This document shows, one piece after another, positions 9,274-16,415 of a stretch of 33,093 nucleotides of DNA. The DNA lies in contig VGZG01000034.1 in assembly GCA_016872675.1 (NCBI GenBank), forward strand, positions 1 through 33,093, in the 5' to 3' direction. A program made the position numbers and the translations under genes. How positions within the stretch are numbered: the stretch's first letter is position 1; every line of letters starts with the position of its first letter. Origin of the DNA: Planctomycetota bacterium (lineage in GTDB: Bacteria > Planctomycetota > UBA1135 > UBA2386). A model generated the notes under the pieces. It ran no database searches. It was given only the letters and a program-made list of their open reading frames with translations, and was not told the origin of the DNA.

Positions 9274-9402
9274 TCGGCGGGATTCGACGATGCGGCGGCG
9301 CATGCGGGATCGCCAATCGCGCGGCGGGAACAAGATTTCGACCTGCGCCCAGGCGCCGGGCCACCCCCCCGGTCGCCGGACCTAACTTTTCACGAATATC
9401 GG

Positions 9403-9430
9403 TTGACAGGTGCAAACTTTTCCCTAACTT
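9403..9430 (+). promoter_or_regulatory. Candidate sigma-70-type promoter of the small membrane-protein gene
   Basis: A perfect TTGACA (9403-9408) is followed after 16 bp by TAACTT (9425-9430, 3 of 6 matches to TATAAT), 27 nt before the ATG at 9458. The octamer CCTAACTT occurs at 9381-9388 and again at 9423-9430 across the -10, spaced 42 bp (four helical turns), so it could be a paired operator. This stretch is notably AT-richer than its surroundings. Confidence 0.4.
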
Positions 9431-9457
9431 GCAGCCACCCAAGCCCGGACACCGCCC

Positions 9458-9706
9458 ATGAACTTTACCCGTACAAACCTGAGCCCCCTTCTTGCCCGCC
9501 AGACCCGTCAGACCGCCCAGCGCGGCGTCGTTGCCATGCGTCGGGCTGTGCTGCCGCCGACCGACCGCAGGGCGACCAGCCTGGGAAACGCTGCGTGCGA
9601 GGCCGCTGTAGCCGCCGACACGCCGATGAGCGCCCGCGAGATCCTCGAGTTCGCCGGCACGGTGGCGATGATGGCGTTCTTTATGGTTCTAGCCCTGTTC
9701 GGGTAA
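9458..9706 (+). CDS. Small tail-anchored membrane protein of unknown function, upstream of lexA
   Basis: 82 aa from the ATG at 9458, downstream of a TTGACA-type promoter. The N-terminal 55 residues are basic and polar without recognisable motifs (MNFTRTNLSPLLARQTRQTA start). The C terminus (about 61-82, EILEFAGTVAMMAFFMVLAL) is a single hydrophobic helix ending the protein, so it should sit in the inner membrane with most of the chain in the cytoplasm. It stops 67 nt before lexA on the same strand, so it may share a transcript with it. I do not recognise a family. Small membrane proteins beside lexA act as SOS division inhibitors in other phyla (YneA beside Bacillus lexA), but no sequence likeness is visible here. 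Confidence 0.6.
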   Translation: MNFTRTNLSPLLARQTRQTAQRGVVAMRRAVLPPTDRRATSLGNAACEAAVAADTPMSAREILEFAGTVAMMAFFMVLALFG

Positions 9707-9747
9707 GCTCGCGCGCCTTCCGGGCGCCAACCGAACCCACTCCTTCC

Positions 9748-9762
9748 GAACGAAGCTCGAAC
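9748..9762 (+). promoter_or_regulatory. Candidate LexA operator, GAAC-N7-GAAC
   Basis: GAAC at 9748-9751 and GAAC at 9759-9762 are separated by exactly 7 bp and end 11 bp before the lexA ATG. This is the reverse complement of GTTC-N7-GTTC, the direct-repeat LexA box known from Alphaproteobacteria. A third GAAC lies at 9733-9736. The position would allow LexA to repress its own gene. No binding data; the match is from the sequence only. Confidence 0.4.
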
Positions 9763-9773
9763 TGGAATCCACC

Positions 9774-10400
9774 ATGAAGCTGATGCTTACGGAAAAGCAG
9801 ATTCGCGTCCTGCGGTACTTCCGCGACTACCGGCGCGAGAAGGGCATCGCGCCAACCCTCGACGAGGCGGCGCAGGCGCTCGGCGTCAGCAAGATCACCA
9901 TCCACGAGCACCTCAACCAGCTGACGAAGAAGGGCGCGATCCACCGCGACCGCGCCAAGGCGCGCGCCGTCGCGATCCTGCACGACCCGGACGCCGTCGA
10001 GCCGGCGCTGGTCGCCAGCAACGCGCCGACGTTGCCGCTCGTCGGCCGCATCGCCGCCGGCAGCCCGATCGAGGCGATCGAGGACCGCGAAGACGTCCTC
10101 CTGACCGACCTCGTGCCGACCGGCGACAACATGTACATGCTGCGCGTGCGCGGCAAGTCGATGATCGAAGACCACATCGACAACGGCGACCTCGTGGTCG
10201 TCGAACGGCGCGAGACGGCGAAGGACGGCGACATCGTCGTCGCGATCCTCGAAGACGAGATCGCCACCTTGAAGCGTTTCTACCGCGAACCCAACGGCAT
10301 GATCCGGTTGCAACCGGCCAACGCGGCGATGGAGCCGATCTTCACCTCGCGCGTGCAACTGCGCGGCGTCGTCCGCGGCGTCATCCGCCGTTTCCACTGA
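9774..10400 (+). CDS. lexA: LexA repressor, SOS regulator
   Basis: 208 aa, close to the usual 200-210. The N-terminal winged helix (about 1-65) reads MKLMLTEKQIRVLRYFRDY and APTLDEAAQALGVSKITIHEHL, the LexA DNA-binding domain. The S24 autopeptidase half carries the Ala95-Gly96 cleavage bond (VGRIAAGSPIEA), the catalytic Ser129 in RGKSMIEDHIDNGD and Lys167 in EIATLKRF. Activated RecA triggers self-cleavage and derepresses DNA-repair genes. The recognition helix sequence (SKITIHEHLNQLTKKGAI) resembles neither the E. coli nor the Bacillus version closely. A candidate operator sits directly upstream. The gene ends 48 nt before a CDGSH protein gene on the same strand. Confidence 0.96.
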   Translation: MKLMLTEKQIRVLRYFRDYRREKGIAPTLDEAAQALGVSKITIHEHLNQLTKKGAIHRDRAKARAVAILHDPDAVEPALVASNAPTLPLVGRIAAGSPIEAIEDREDVLLTDLVPTGDNMYMLRVRGKSMIEDHIDNGDLVVVERRETAKDGDIVVAILEDEIATLKRFYREPNGMIRLQPANAAMEPIFTSRVQLRGVVRGVIRRFH

Positions 10401-10448
10401 TCACAGCGAACCGATGCGCACTGCGCCCATCCCGAGTCCTGGCGCGCC

Positions 10449-10721
10449 ATGACCGGAGCCGCCGCGCAACCGCCGGGTCGCAAGTCAGATCGCCCGTTCG
10501 TGACCGACTGTGACGCCGGCAAGCACGCCTGGTGCCGCTGCGACCGCAGCGCCCGCTACCCGCTGTGCGACGGCGCCCATCGCGCGCTCCGCGGCGCCGA
10601 TGGGGAGCCGACCGTGACGCCGCTGAAGGTGACGTTCGAAACGCCGCAGCGCGTGGCCTGGTGCGCGTGCGGCAAGACCGGCAGCGCGCCGTTCTGCGAC
10701 GGCGCGCACGCGCGGCGCTGA
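10449..10721 (+). CDS. Dual CDGSH iron-sulfur domain protein
   Basis: 90 aa with two complete CDGSH motifs: C29-x-C31 ... C40-DGA-H44 and C72-x-C74 ... C83-DGA-H87, both of the C-x-C-x2-(S/T)-x3-P-x-C-D-G-x-H form. Each should hold one [2Fe-2S] cluster by three Cys and one His, as in the CISD3-type two-motif proteins. These proteins transfer clusters or electrons and sense redox state; the exact task is unknown. It is soluble and follows lexA by 48 nt, so co-transcription is possible. A distant functional link to the other iron-related gene here (frataxin, 20316-20642) is only suggestive. Confidence 0.9.
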   Translation: MTGAAAQPPGRKSDRPFVTDCDAGKHAWCRCDRSARYPLCDGAHRALRGADGEPTVTPLKVTFETPQRVAWCACGKTGSAPFCDGAHARR

Positions 10722-10750
10722 GACCTGGCGCACGCGCGGCGCGGGTCGCG

Positions 10751-12535
10751 TCAGGGCGCCTTAGGAGCGACGGCTGGCGGCGGCTCCGGCAGCCAGGCGG
10801 CGAGCAGCGCCTTCGCCGGCGCCGGCGCGTCGGCGTCGACCTCAATCGCCGCCGTGCCAGGCGACGCCTGCGGCGTGGCAACGAGGCGCGTCACGACGCC
10901 GCGGCGCGCGAGCAGCAGTTCGACGGGTTTGCCGACCTTGGCGAGCGCCGCCCAGGTTTCGGCCCAGCGCCCCGAATCGACGCGCAGCGAATCGACCGCG
11001 AGCAGTTCGTCGCCCGGATGGACACCCGCCTCGTAGGCCGGCGACCCGTGCGACACCGAGCCGATGGTCATCGCGGCGCCGTCGAAGTGCACGCCGAGGT
11101 ACGGCCGCTCCGCGTCGCGGACGACGAGCTTGAGCCCGAAGGCCGCGAGCAGGTCCGCGAGCGGCGGGTCGAAGCAATCGGCGACGAGCGCTTCGAGCAT
11201 GGCCACGGCGTCGGCGCCCGCGACCGCGACGAGCGCGGCGTGCACGTCGTCGATCGCGTAGCCGCGGCCGGCGCCGAATGTCGCGGCGTAGAGGCGGCGC
11301 AAGACGTCGTCGAGCGACGCGGCGCCGCCGGTCGCGCGGCGGATCCACAGGTCGAGGCACATCGCCGCGACGGCGCCGTTGCCATAGTAGTTCTGCGACG
11401 AGTTACGCGTGTTCTCGTCGGGCCGATAGAGGCGGATCCAGGCGTCGAAGCTCGACTCGCGCAGGCTCAGGCGGAAGCGACCCGGAGCGGCGAGCATGCC
11501 CTGCACGTTCTTGGCCGCGGCTTCGAGGTACTGCTTGCGCGTGAACACGCCGGCGCGCAGGCACAAGAGATCGTCGTAGTAGGCGGTCCAGCCTTCTGCG
11601 AGCCAGAGGAACTGGGTGCAGTTCTCGCGCTCGTAGTCGTAGTCCCAGAACTCAGCCGGGCGCATGCGCTTGACGTTCCAGGCGTGGAAGTGCTCGTGCG
11701 CCGCAAGCGAGACGAACTCACGGTAGCCGGCCTCGCTCGCCAACGCCGCGCGACCCATCAGCAGCGTCGTCGACGCCGCATGCTCGAGCCCACCGTGGCC
11801 GTCGGCCGTGAACAGGCACTGGAACAGATAGCTCGCGTACGGCAGCGGCCCGCCGAACACCGCCTGCGACTGCGCGACGATCGCGCGCAGGTCGGCGCCA
11901 AGGCGCGCGGGCACGGCGACCGGACCGAGCCCATCGAACACGGCCTCGTGCGGCACCCCCTCGACGTCAAATGCCAGACGCTGCGGCAGCGGGGCGACGA
12001 GCGCCGGCGCGTCCATCGCGGCGTCGAGGTCGCCGGCGAGCAGGGTCGTCGCGCCGGGCGCGGTGGCGGCGCGCGGCAACGCACACGCCACCTCCCATTC
12101 CGGCGGATGCTCAATGCGCAGGCTCGCCGCCGCGCCGCGGGCGCCGACCGGCCAAAGCAGCAGGCAGGCGTGATTCCAGTACGCGTGCTCATGCGTGAGG
12201 TCGGCGGTGCGGACGCTGAGTTCGTGCGCGTACACCGTCCACGCCACGACGACGCGCTGACCAGGCGACCATCCGCTGACCCGGAACCGGTTCTTGGCCA
12301 ACTTGCCGATCGGCAACGGTGACCCCGTGGCGGCGTCGCGGGCAGTCAGCCGGGACAGATGGCGGCTGTACTCGCGGATCAGGTAGCTGCCCGGCGTCCA
12401 TGTGGGCAGGAACAGGTCGCATGCCCCGGGCGCTGGAACGGCGGCCGGCACCGCGCTGGGGGTGAAGGCCAACTCGACGCCGATCTCGCGTGTTGCGGGC
12501 CGGCGAACATCCAAGCAGTACTCGAGGGTCGCCAA
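10751..12535 (-). CDS. M61-family aminopeptidase with C-terminal PDZ domain
   Basis: 594 aa, the usual length. The frame upstream has no ATG or GTG before the tRNA gene, so the TTG at 12535 (MATLEYCLDV) is the likely start; it begins right at the N-terminal M61 beta domain. The catalytic part has the zinc motif HEHFHAWNVKRMRP (H280, E281, H284) with E314 in FLWLAEGWTAYYDDLL the probable third ligand. A PDZ domain at about 465-560 includes RPYLGV, GSPAYEAGVHPGDELLAVDS. The family is a glycyl aminopeptidase/M61 gluzincin; some members are exported, but no signal peptide is visible here, so a cytoplasmic site is likely. It is convergent with the CDGSH gene (29-nt gap). Confidence 0.9.
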   Translation of the reverse strand: MATLEYCLDVRRPATREIGVELAFTPSAVPAAVPAPGACDLFLPTWTPGSYLIREYSRHLSRLTARDAATGSPLPIGKLAKNRFRVSGWSPGQRVVVAWTVYAHELSVRTADLTHEHAYWNHACLLLWPVGARGAAASLRIEHPPEWEVACALPRAATAPGATTLLAGDLDAAMDAPALVAPLPQRLAFDVEGVPHEAVFDGLGPVAVPARLGADLRAIVAQSQAVFGGPLPYASYLFQCLFTADGHGGLEHAASTTLLMGRAALASEAGYREFVSLAAHEHFHAWNVKRMRPAEFWDYDYERENCTQFLWLAEGWTAYYDDLLCLRAGVFTRKQYLEAAAKNVQGMLAAPGRFRLSLRESSFDAWIRLYRPDENTRNSSQNYYGNGAVAAMCLDLWIRRATGGAASLDDVLRRLYAATFGAGRGYAIDDVHAALVAVAGADAVAMLEALVADCFDPPLADLLAAFGLKLVVRDAERPYLGVHFDGAAMTIGSVSHGSPAYEAGVHPGDELLAVDSLRVDSGRWAETWAALAKVGKPVELLLARRGVVTRLVATPQASPGTAAIEVDADAPAPAKALLAAWLPEPPPAVAPKAP

Positions 12536-12612
12536 GGCGATGCTGCCTGGGTCCGGTGCGCCCGTCGGCGGGCGCCCCCGGGCCTTAGACCGCGCGCGGT
12601 TTGTGTAAAATT

Positions 12613-12688
12613 GGCGCGCCCGAGAGGATTCGAACCTCTGACCTGCGGCTTCGGAGACCGCCGCTCTATCCAGCTGAGCTACGGGCGC
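12613..12688 (-). tRNA. tRNA-Arg(CCG)
   Basis: The 76-nt minus-strand cloverleaf is complete: acceptor GCGCCCG/CGGGCGC, D arm GCTC...GAGC, anticodon stem GCGGT/GCCGC (last pair T-G) with loop CTCCGAA, TPsiC arm AGAGG-TTCGAAT-CCTCT, discriminator G and an encoded CCA (12615-12613). The anticodon CCG reads CGG (arginine). It lies 77 nt upstream of the M61 gene on the same strand. Confidence 0.95.
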
Positions 12689-12786
12689 GCTCGCCGCCCG
12701 TCTTACTCAGGCAGCCGGGCGAACACAACGGCGGCAGAAAGGCCCCAACGCGGTCGTACGGATCGCCGTCCCCGCCGCGGGGGCGG

Positions 12787-12814
12787 TTGCCAACTCGCGG
12801 ATTCCTGGTTCAAT
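12787..12814 (+). promoter_or_regulatory. Possible promoter of the secreted repeat protein gene
   Basis: TTGCCA (12787-12792), 16 bp, then TTCAAT (12809-12814, 4 of 6 matches to TATAAT), 64 nt before the ATG at 12879. This is the only AT-richer part of the 190-bp gap after the tRNA gene. Weak evidence by itself. Confidence 0.25.
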
Positions 12815-12878
12815 TCGCTTTACTCCCACGCGCAACTTCGCGGCGCGCCGGATCTAGTGGGAGAGCGCAGACCCCCGT

Positions 12879-13763
12879 ATGTCGATCCGCATCGCACTCC
12901 CACTGGCGACGCTACTCGCCGCCGCCACGCTCGCGTGGCCCGGCGAAGCGCGCGAAGTGCAAGCGACTGGCGGCGAGGCGCTGACCGACACCGACGACGA
13001 CTTCCTGCCGGACAGCGTCGAATGGCTCGCGCTGTCGAGCGCGGCCAACGCCGACACGGACGGCGACGCGATCGGCGACTTCGTCGAGTTCGTGCAGCGC
13101 GGACTGCCGCGCCAGGCGAACGCGGCGCTGCCACTTGACCACGAAATGCGCATCGTCGTGACGGGCCCGCAACCCGGCGCCGCGAGCGATGCAACGTGGC
13201 TACACGTGTTCCTCCGTCGCGCCGAGTCGGCAGCGACGGTGAGCGGCTTCCAAGCGTGGCTGGAAGTGCCGTTCTTGCCCGGCGCGCAACTGCCATTCGA
13301 TGCCTTCGCATTGCCTGGGGCCGACTGCGCGCAGCGCGACGGCGGCAGCGAAGGCCAGTGGCTGCGCTATTCGGCGCCGTTCCTCGGCGCTTCGCTGCTG
13401 CAGGCGATCGCGCAGTGCAGCGTGCGCGCCGAAGTAGTGATCGGCGGCCGCCCCGTGTGCAGCGGCGCGACGATCATCGCCGCGCAAGGCACGCTGGTGA
13501 CGCTGACGCGCTTCCGCGACAACGGTTACGCCGTGCAGAGCCTCGCCGCTCCGGCCAACCCGGTCGGCACAACGTCCAACCGCGTCTGCGTGCTCGAACT
13601 GCAAGAGATCGGGGTCAGCCCGACCGGCATCCTCTACAGCGTCGTCGATGCGGACTGCGAGGACTGCAACGAGCTCGAATGCGTGCTGACCAACTGCGCG
13701 CAGTCGATTGGTTGGGTGATCACGGTACCGGGCGGGTCTAGCACGCTGGGCGCCCCCCACTGA
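12879..13763 (+). CDS. Secreted protein with thrombospondin type-3-like Asp repeats, function unknown
   Basis: 294 aa from the ATG at 12879. A signal peptide is clear (MSIRIALPLATLLAAATLAW, likely cut after GEAR or nearby). Residues about 36-72 hold two Asp loops, DTDDDFLPDSVEW and DTDGDAIGDFVEF, spaced as in calcium-binding thrombospondin type-3 repeats. The rest is beta-rich with paired cysteines, including a C-terminal DCEDCNELECVLTNC cluster. No enzyme motif was found. It is probably an exported calcium-stabilised protein. It lies 161 nt upstream of the ECF sigma gene on the same strand. Confidence 0.75.
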   Translation: MSIRIALPLATLLAAATLAWPGEAREVQATGGEALTDTDDDFLPDSVEWLALSSAANADTDGDAIGDFVEFVQRGLPRQANAALPLDHEMRIVVTGPQPGAASDATWLHVFLRRAESAATVSGFQAWLEVPFLPGAQLPFDAFALPGADCAQRDGGSEGQWLRYSAPFLGASLLQAIAQCSVRAEVVIGGRPVCSGATIIAAQGTLVTLTRFRDNGYAVQSLAAPANPVGTTSNRVCVLELQEIGVSPTGILYSVVDADCEDCNELECVLTNCAQSIGWVITVPGGSSTLGAPH

Positions 13764-13889
13764 CCGCCCGTGGCCCCCGCCGTGCCGCACGCCGCTAGCG
13801 GTCGCCCCTCGCCTCGCGTGCCACGACCCGCCACGTTCGGTCCGGCGTGCACTTTGATGCACATATTCCCGGTAGCGGCCTCTTTCCAT

Positions 13890-13920
13890 GGAACCTGGGG
13901 CGCAATGCGCCCCGTCTGAA
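13890..13920 (+). promoter_or_regulatory. Candidate ECF-type promoter with a palindromic spacer, upstream of the sigma gene
   Basis: GGAACCT (13890-13896), an 18-bp spacer, then TCTGAA (13915-13920) resembles the RpoE-type consensus GGAACTT-N(15-19)-TCNNA. The spacer is almost wholly a perfect palindrome, GGGGCGC-AAT-GCGCCCC (13897-13913). The -10 ends only 4 nt before the ATG at 13925, so the transcript would be leaderless. The 9-mer CCATGGAAC occurs both at 13886 and at 13923 (over the start codon). Confidence 0.3.
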
Positions 13921-13924
13921 GCCC

Positions 13925-14545
13925 ATGGAACTGCTGCGCGATCCTGACGCCGAACTCGTGGCCGCGTGCCGCGAACCGGGCGCTGAGGGCTTCGAGGCGG
14001 CCTTCGAGATGCTCTTCGCCCGCTATCGCGAACGCGTCTACGCCGTCGCCTTCCGCGTCGTCGGCAACGCCGTCGACGCGATGGACGTCGTGCAGGAGAG
14101 CTTCGCGCTGCTGTTCCGCAAGCTGCACGCCTTCCGCGGCGTCTCGCTGTTCAGCACCTGGCTATTCCGCATCGTCGTGAACTGCAGCATCGACCATCGC
14201 CGCAAGCGCGATGGCGGCATCCGCGTGCGCGCGCTGAGCATCGAGGGTGTCGATGCCGTCGACGAATCGCCATCGCCGGAGTCGCAAGCGCTAGCCGTCG
14301 AGCTCGGCTGCCAGGTGCAACAGGCGATCTCGCTGCTGAGTCCCAAGCTGCGCGCCATCCTCGCCCTGCGCTACCTCGAAGACATGTCGTACGACGAGCT
14401 CGCGACCACGCTCGGCCTGTCGCTCGGCACCGTCAAGTCGCGCCTCGCCCGCGCGCATCTCGCTCTCGAAGCCGTCGTGCGCAATCGCTTCCCACACCTC
14501 GAGCACGGCCTTGCCGACCGCGCGGCCACGGGAGACGTCGGATGA
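13925..14545 (+). CDS. ECF-type RNA polymerase sigma factor
   Basis: 206 aa from the ATG at 13925; the frame opens 78 nt earlier at a GTG, but that extension runs through the palindrome and has no homologous feel. Region 2 is at about 25-95 (FEMLFARYRERVYAVAFRVV, DAMDVVQESFALLFRKL, FSTWLFRIVVNCSIDHRRKR) and region 4 at about 140-190 (LSPKLRAILALRYLEDMSYD, LATTLGLSLGTVKSRLARAH). Its stop overlaps the start of the anti-sigma gene by 4 nt (ATGA), so the two are translationally coupled. Together with the next two genes it makes a module like RpoE-RseA-RseB, responding to envelope signals; the target regulon is unknown. Confidence 0.95.
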   Translation: MELLRDPDAELVAACREPGAEGFEAAFEMLFARYRERVYAVAFRVVGNAVDAMDVVQESFALLFRKLHAFRGVSLFSTWLFRIVVNCSIDHRRKRDGGIRVRALSIEGVDAVDESPSPESQALAVELGCQVQQAISLLSPKLRAILALRYLEDMSYDELATTLGLSLGTVKSRLARAHLALEAVVRNRFPHLEHGLADRAATGDVG

Positions 14546-15144
14546 GCCACCCGCGCGATCCTGTCCATGGCACGCCGGCGGCGTGCCGCGCCTTCCTCGC
14601 GTCGCCCGAAGCGAACGCCAAGGACGCCGGCGAAGCGCCGCATGCGCGCGCGTGCGCAGCCTGCGCAGCGGCGCTGGCGCGGCGCCAACGCCTGATCGGC
14701 GCCTTGCGCCGGACGCCGACGCCGCCCGCTGCGCTCGCTACGCGCGAGTTCCTCGCCGGCATCCAGGAGCGCATCGTCGCCGGCGTCGAGGCTGCCAGCA
14801 CGCTGGCCCCGCACATCGCCGGCCCGGTCGAGGCGCCGGCCGCGCCGCTGCAGGCCGTGCTCGATGACCAACTCGCCTGCACACTGGCGACGCCGCCCGC
14901 GTCGCCCGGGGAGGTCCGCTGGCAGGGTGTCCGGCGCGCCGTCATCCACGACATCGCCATCCGCCGCGCCGCGCGCATACGTATCACCGTGTGGGTGAGC
15001 CTCGCCGGCGCTGCCGCTGCAGCGCTGTTCCTCGTGCTCGGCCCCGACGTTGACCGCGTCGCCACGCCGAAGATCGTCTTCGCCGACCTCATCTCCGCCC
15101 CGGCCGGCGACTTCACCGTCATCCGCCGCGGCGCCAACCGCTGA
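14542..15144 (+). CDS. Membrane-bound zinc-binding anti-sigma factor (ZAS type)
   Basis: 200 aa overlapping the sigma gene by 4 nt. The N-terminal cytoplasmic part has the zinc anti-sigma motif H34-x3-C38-x2-C41 (HARACAAC) with C15 as a possible fourth ligand. A single transmembrane helix follows at about 148-168 (ITVWVSLAGAAAAALFLVLG), and about 30 residues remain outside (KIVFADLISAP and on). Such proteins hold the ECF sigma factor at the membrane until a signal cuts or alters them. Placement directly behind the sigma gene supports the pairing. No recognised protease site can be read. Confidence 0.85.
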   Translation: MSHPRDPVHGTPAACRAFLASPEANAKDAGEAPHARACAACAAALARRQRLIGALRRTPTPPAALATREFLAGIQERIVAGVEAASTLAPHIAGPVEAPAAPLQAVLDDQLACTLATPPASPGEVRWQGVRRAVIHDIAIRRAARIRITVWVSLAGAAAAALFLVLGPDVDRVATPKIVFADLISAPAGDFTVIRRGANR

Positions 15145-15193
15145 GCCGCACCTACTTTCTCTCTTCGCCGCAACCGATAACATCGCCAACCTC

Positions 15194-16243
15194 ATGCGCC
15201 TCGTCTGCAACTCCGTGGCCCATCGAGCCCTGTGCGCGCTGACCCTCGTGGTTGCCGCGGCGCTGGCGCCGATCACCGTTGCGGTGGCGCAGGCCGACGA
15301 GTTCGCCCCGACGGCGACGCTGCAGACGCTCGATCAGGCGCAGCGCAGCCAGGACTACACGGTGGTCCAGATCCGCCGCTTCGTGACGCCGGCCGCCGCC
15401 GGCGTCGCCGCGTCGGTGACCAGCGTTCGCGAGCGCCTCGAGGTCGCCGCCAACGGCACTGCCAAGCCGTCGTTCGCGCTGACGTTCCTGGGCGTCGAAG
15501 GCGAGCCGACCGGTTCGCCGCTGCACCTGAAGTGGCAGCAGGCCTATGCCCGCCACGCCGCGCGGTTCTTCGGCCACGGCAGCTTCCGGGTGCGCAATCT
15601 GACCGTGGCGAACGCCAACTACACAATGCACGACTTCGGCGCCGTCACGCGCGTTGGCCGCTCGGCCCGCCGCCTGGTGGTGTTCCCGACGTCAGTAGAC
15701 AAATCGATCTGGCTCGTCGAGATCGACGACGCGACGGCCGTCAACCTCTACGCCGCCGAGTTCGACTCGAACCTCACCCTGCTGTCCGAGGTCGAGGCCG
15801 TCAGCTTCGTCGACTCGGTCGGCGGGTTCACGCCGTATGCATCGACCGCGACGACAGTCGCCGACTTCGCCGCCGGCAAGACCGCGATGGGCGATCCCGC
15901 CGGACTCGTCGAGCCCGCGTTGACGGCAACGAGCGAGTACCGCCTCGACCAAGTCGAGGTGCAGAACGACCCGCTGAATGGCTCCTGGACGATGACGCTG
16001 ACGTACACCGACGGCATCGATCAGTTCGTCGTGACGCAGTCGCCAGGCACGCCGGACGCCTTTGCCGCGCTGCCCGGCAAGGTCGCTGGCAGCACCGTGA
16101 TCGGCCGCTTCCGCGACGCGGCGATGTCCGCCCTGGTCTTCTGGGAAGGCGGCGTTTCGTTCCAGGTCGCTGGGCGCGGCTCGCTGCGGCGCCTCGACGA
16201 CCTCGCCAAGGACGTCTACCTGCAGGCGCTCTCGGACAACTGA
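15194..16243 (+). CDS. Exported RseB/MucB-like sensor protein of the sigma module
   Basis: 349 aa from the ATG at 15194, 49 nt after the anti-sigma stop; this start gives a signal peptide (MRLVCNSVAHRALCALTLVV, likely cut near VAVAQA). The mature part has two lobes as in MucB/RseB: an N-terminal LolA-like beta sheet (DYTVVQIRRFVTP, SVRERLEVAANG, SIWLVEIDDATAVNLYAAEF, LLSEVEAVSF) and a C-terminal lobe (MTLTYTDGIDQFVVTQS, VIGRFRDAAMSALVFWEGGV, LDDLAKDVYLQALS). RseB binds the periplasmic part of the anti-sigma factor and guards it from proteolysis. Identity as RseB is inferred from fold pattern and gene order; sequence likeness is low, so a plain LolA-fold lipoprotein-binding protein is the alternative. 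Confidence 0.6.
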   Translation: MRLVCNSVAHRALCALTLVVAAALAPITVAVAQADEFAPTATLQTLDQAQRSQDYTVVQIRRFVTPAAAGVAASVTSVRERLEVAANGTAKPSFALTFLGVEGEPTGSPLHLKWQQAYARHAARFFGHGSFRVRNLTVANANYTMHDFGAVTRVGRSARRLVVFPTSVDKSIWLVEIDDATAVNLYAAEFDSNLTLLSEVEAVSFVDSVGGFTPYASTATTVADFAAGKTAMGDPAGLVEPALTATSEYRLDQVEVQNDPLNGSWTMTLTYTDGIDQFVVTQSPGTPDAFAALPGKVAGSTVIGRFRDAAMSALVFWEGGVSFQVAGRGSLRRLDDLAKDVYLQALSDN

Positions 16244-16308
16244 CGCCTGTCGCACGGCGGCGACCTCGTCGCGGCCATGCGACGCCTGCCGTCGCGCCAT
16301 TGCGACGG

Positions 16309-16342
16309 TCTCTTGTCCTGATCAGGATCTCCTGTCGCGATC
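16309..16342 (+). promoter_or_regulatory. Palindrome and imperfect tandem repeat before the 139-aa ORF
   Basis: A perfect 12-bp palindrome TCCTGATCAGGA (16316-16327) lies inside two imperfect 15-bp direct repeats, TCTCTTGTCCTGATC (16309-16323) and TCTCCTGTCGCGATC (16328-16342), which agree at 12 of 15 positions and are 19 bp apart. This is about 75-105 bp before the ATG at 16416 in the 172-bp gap, and could be an operator. No -10/-35 pair is obvious. Confidence 0.3.
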
Positions 16343-16415
16343 CGGCCGCGCCATCGGACGCTCGCGCGCCGCCGCCACTTGGCACTCCGCGTGCTCCTGC
16401 GTTCCTGACCGACCC

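Noticed and set aside
7084-9777. 897-aa open frame on + across three minus-strand genes and lexA's upstream region
   Set aside because: Composition is that of an antisense shadow and it runs over intergenic DNA; the minus-strand genes have clear motifs.
10532-12322. 596-aa open frame on + opposite the M61 gene
   Set aside because: Arg-rich shadow without motifs, overlapping the CDGSH gene out of frame.
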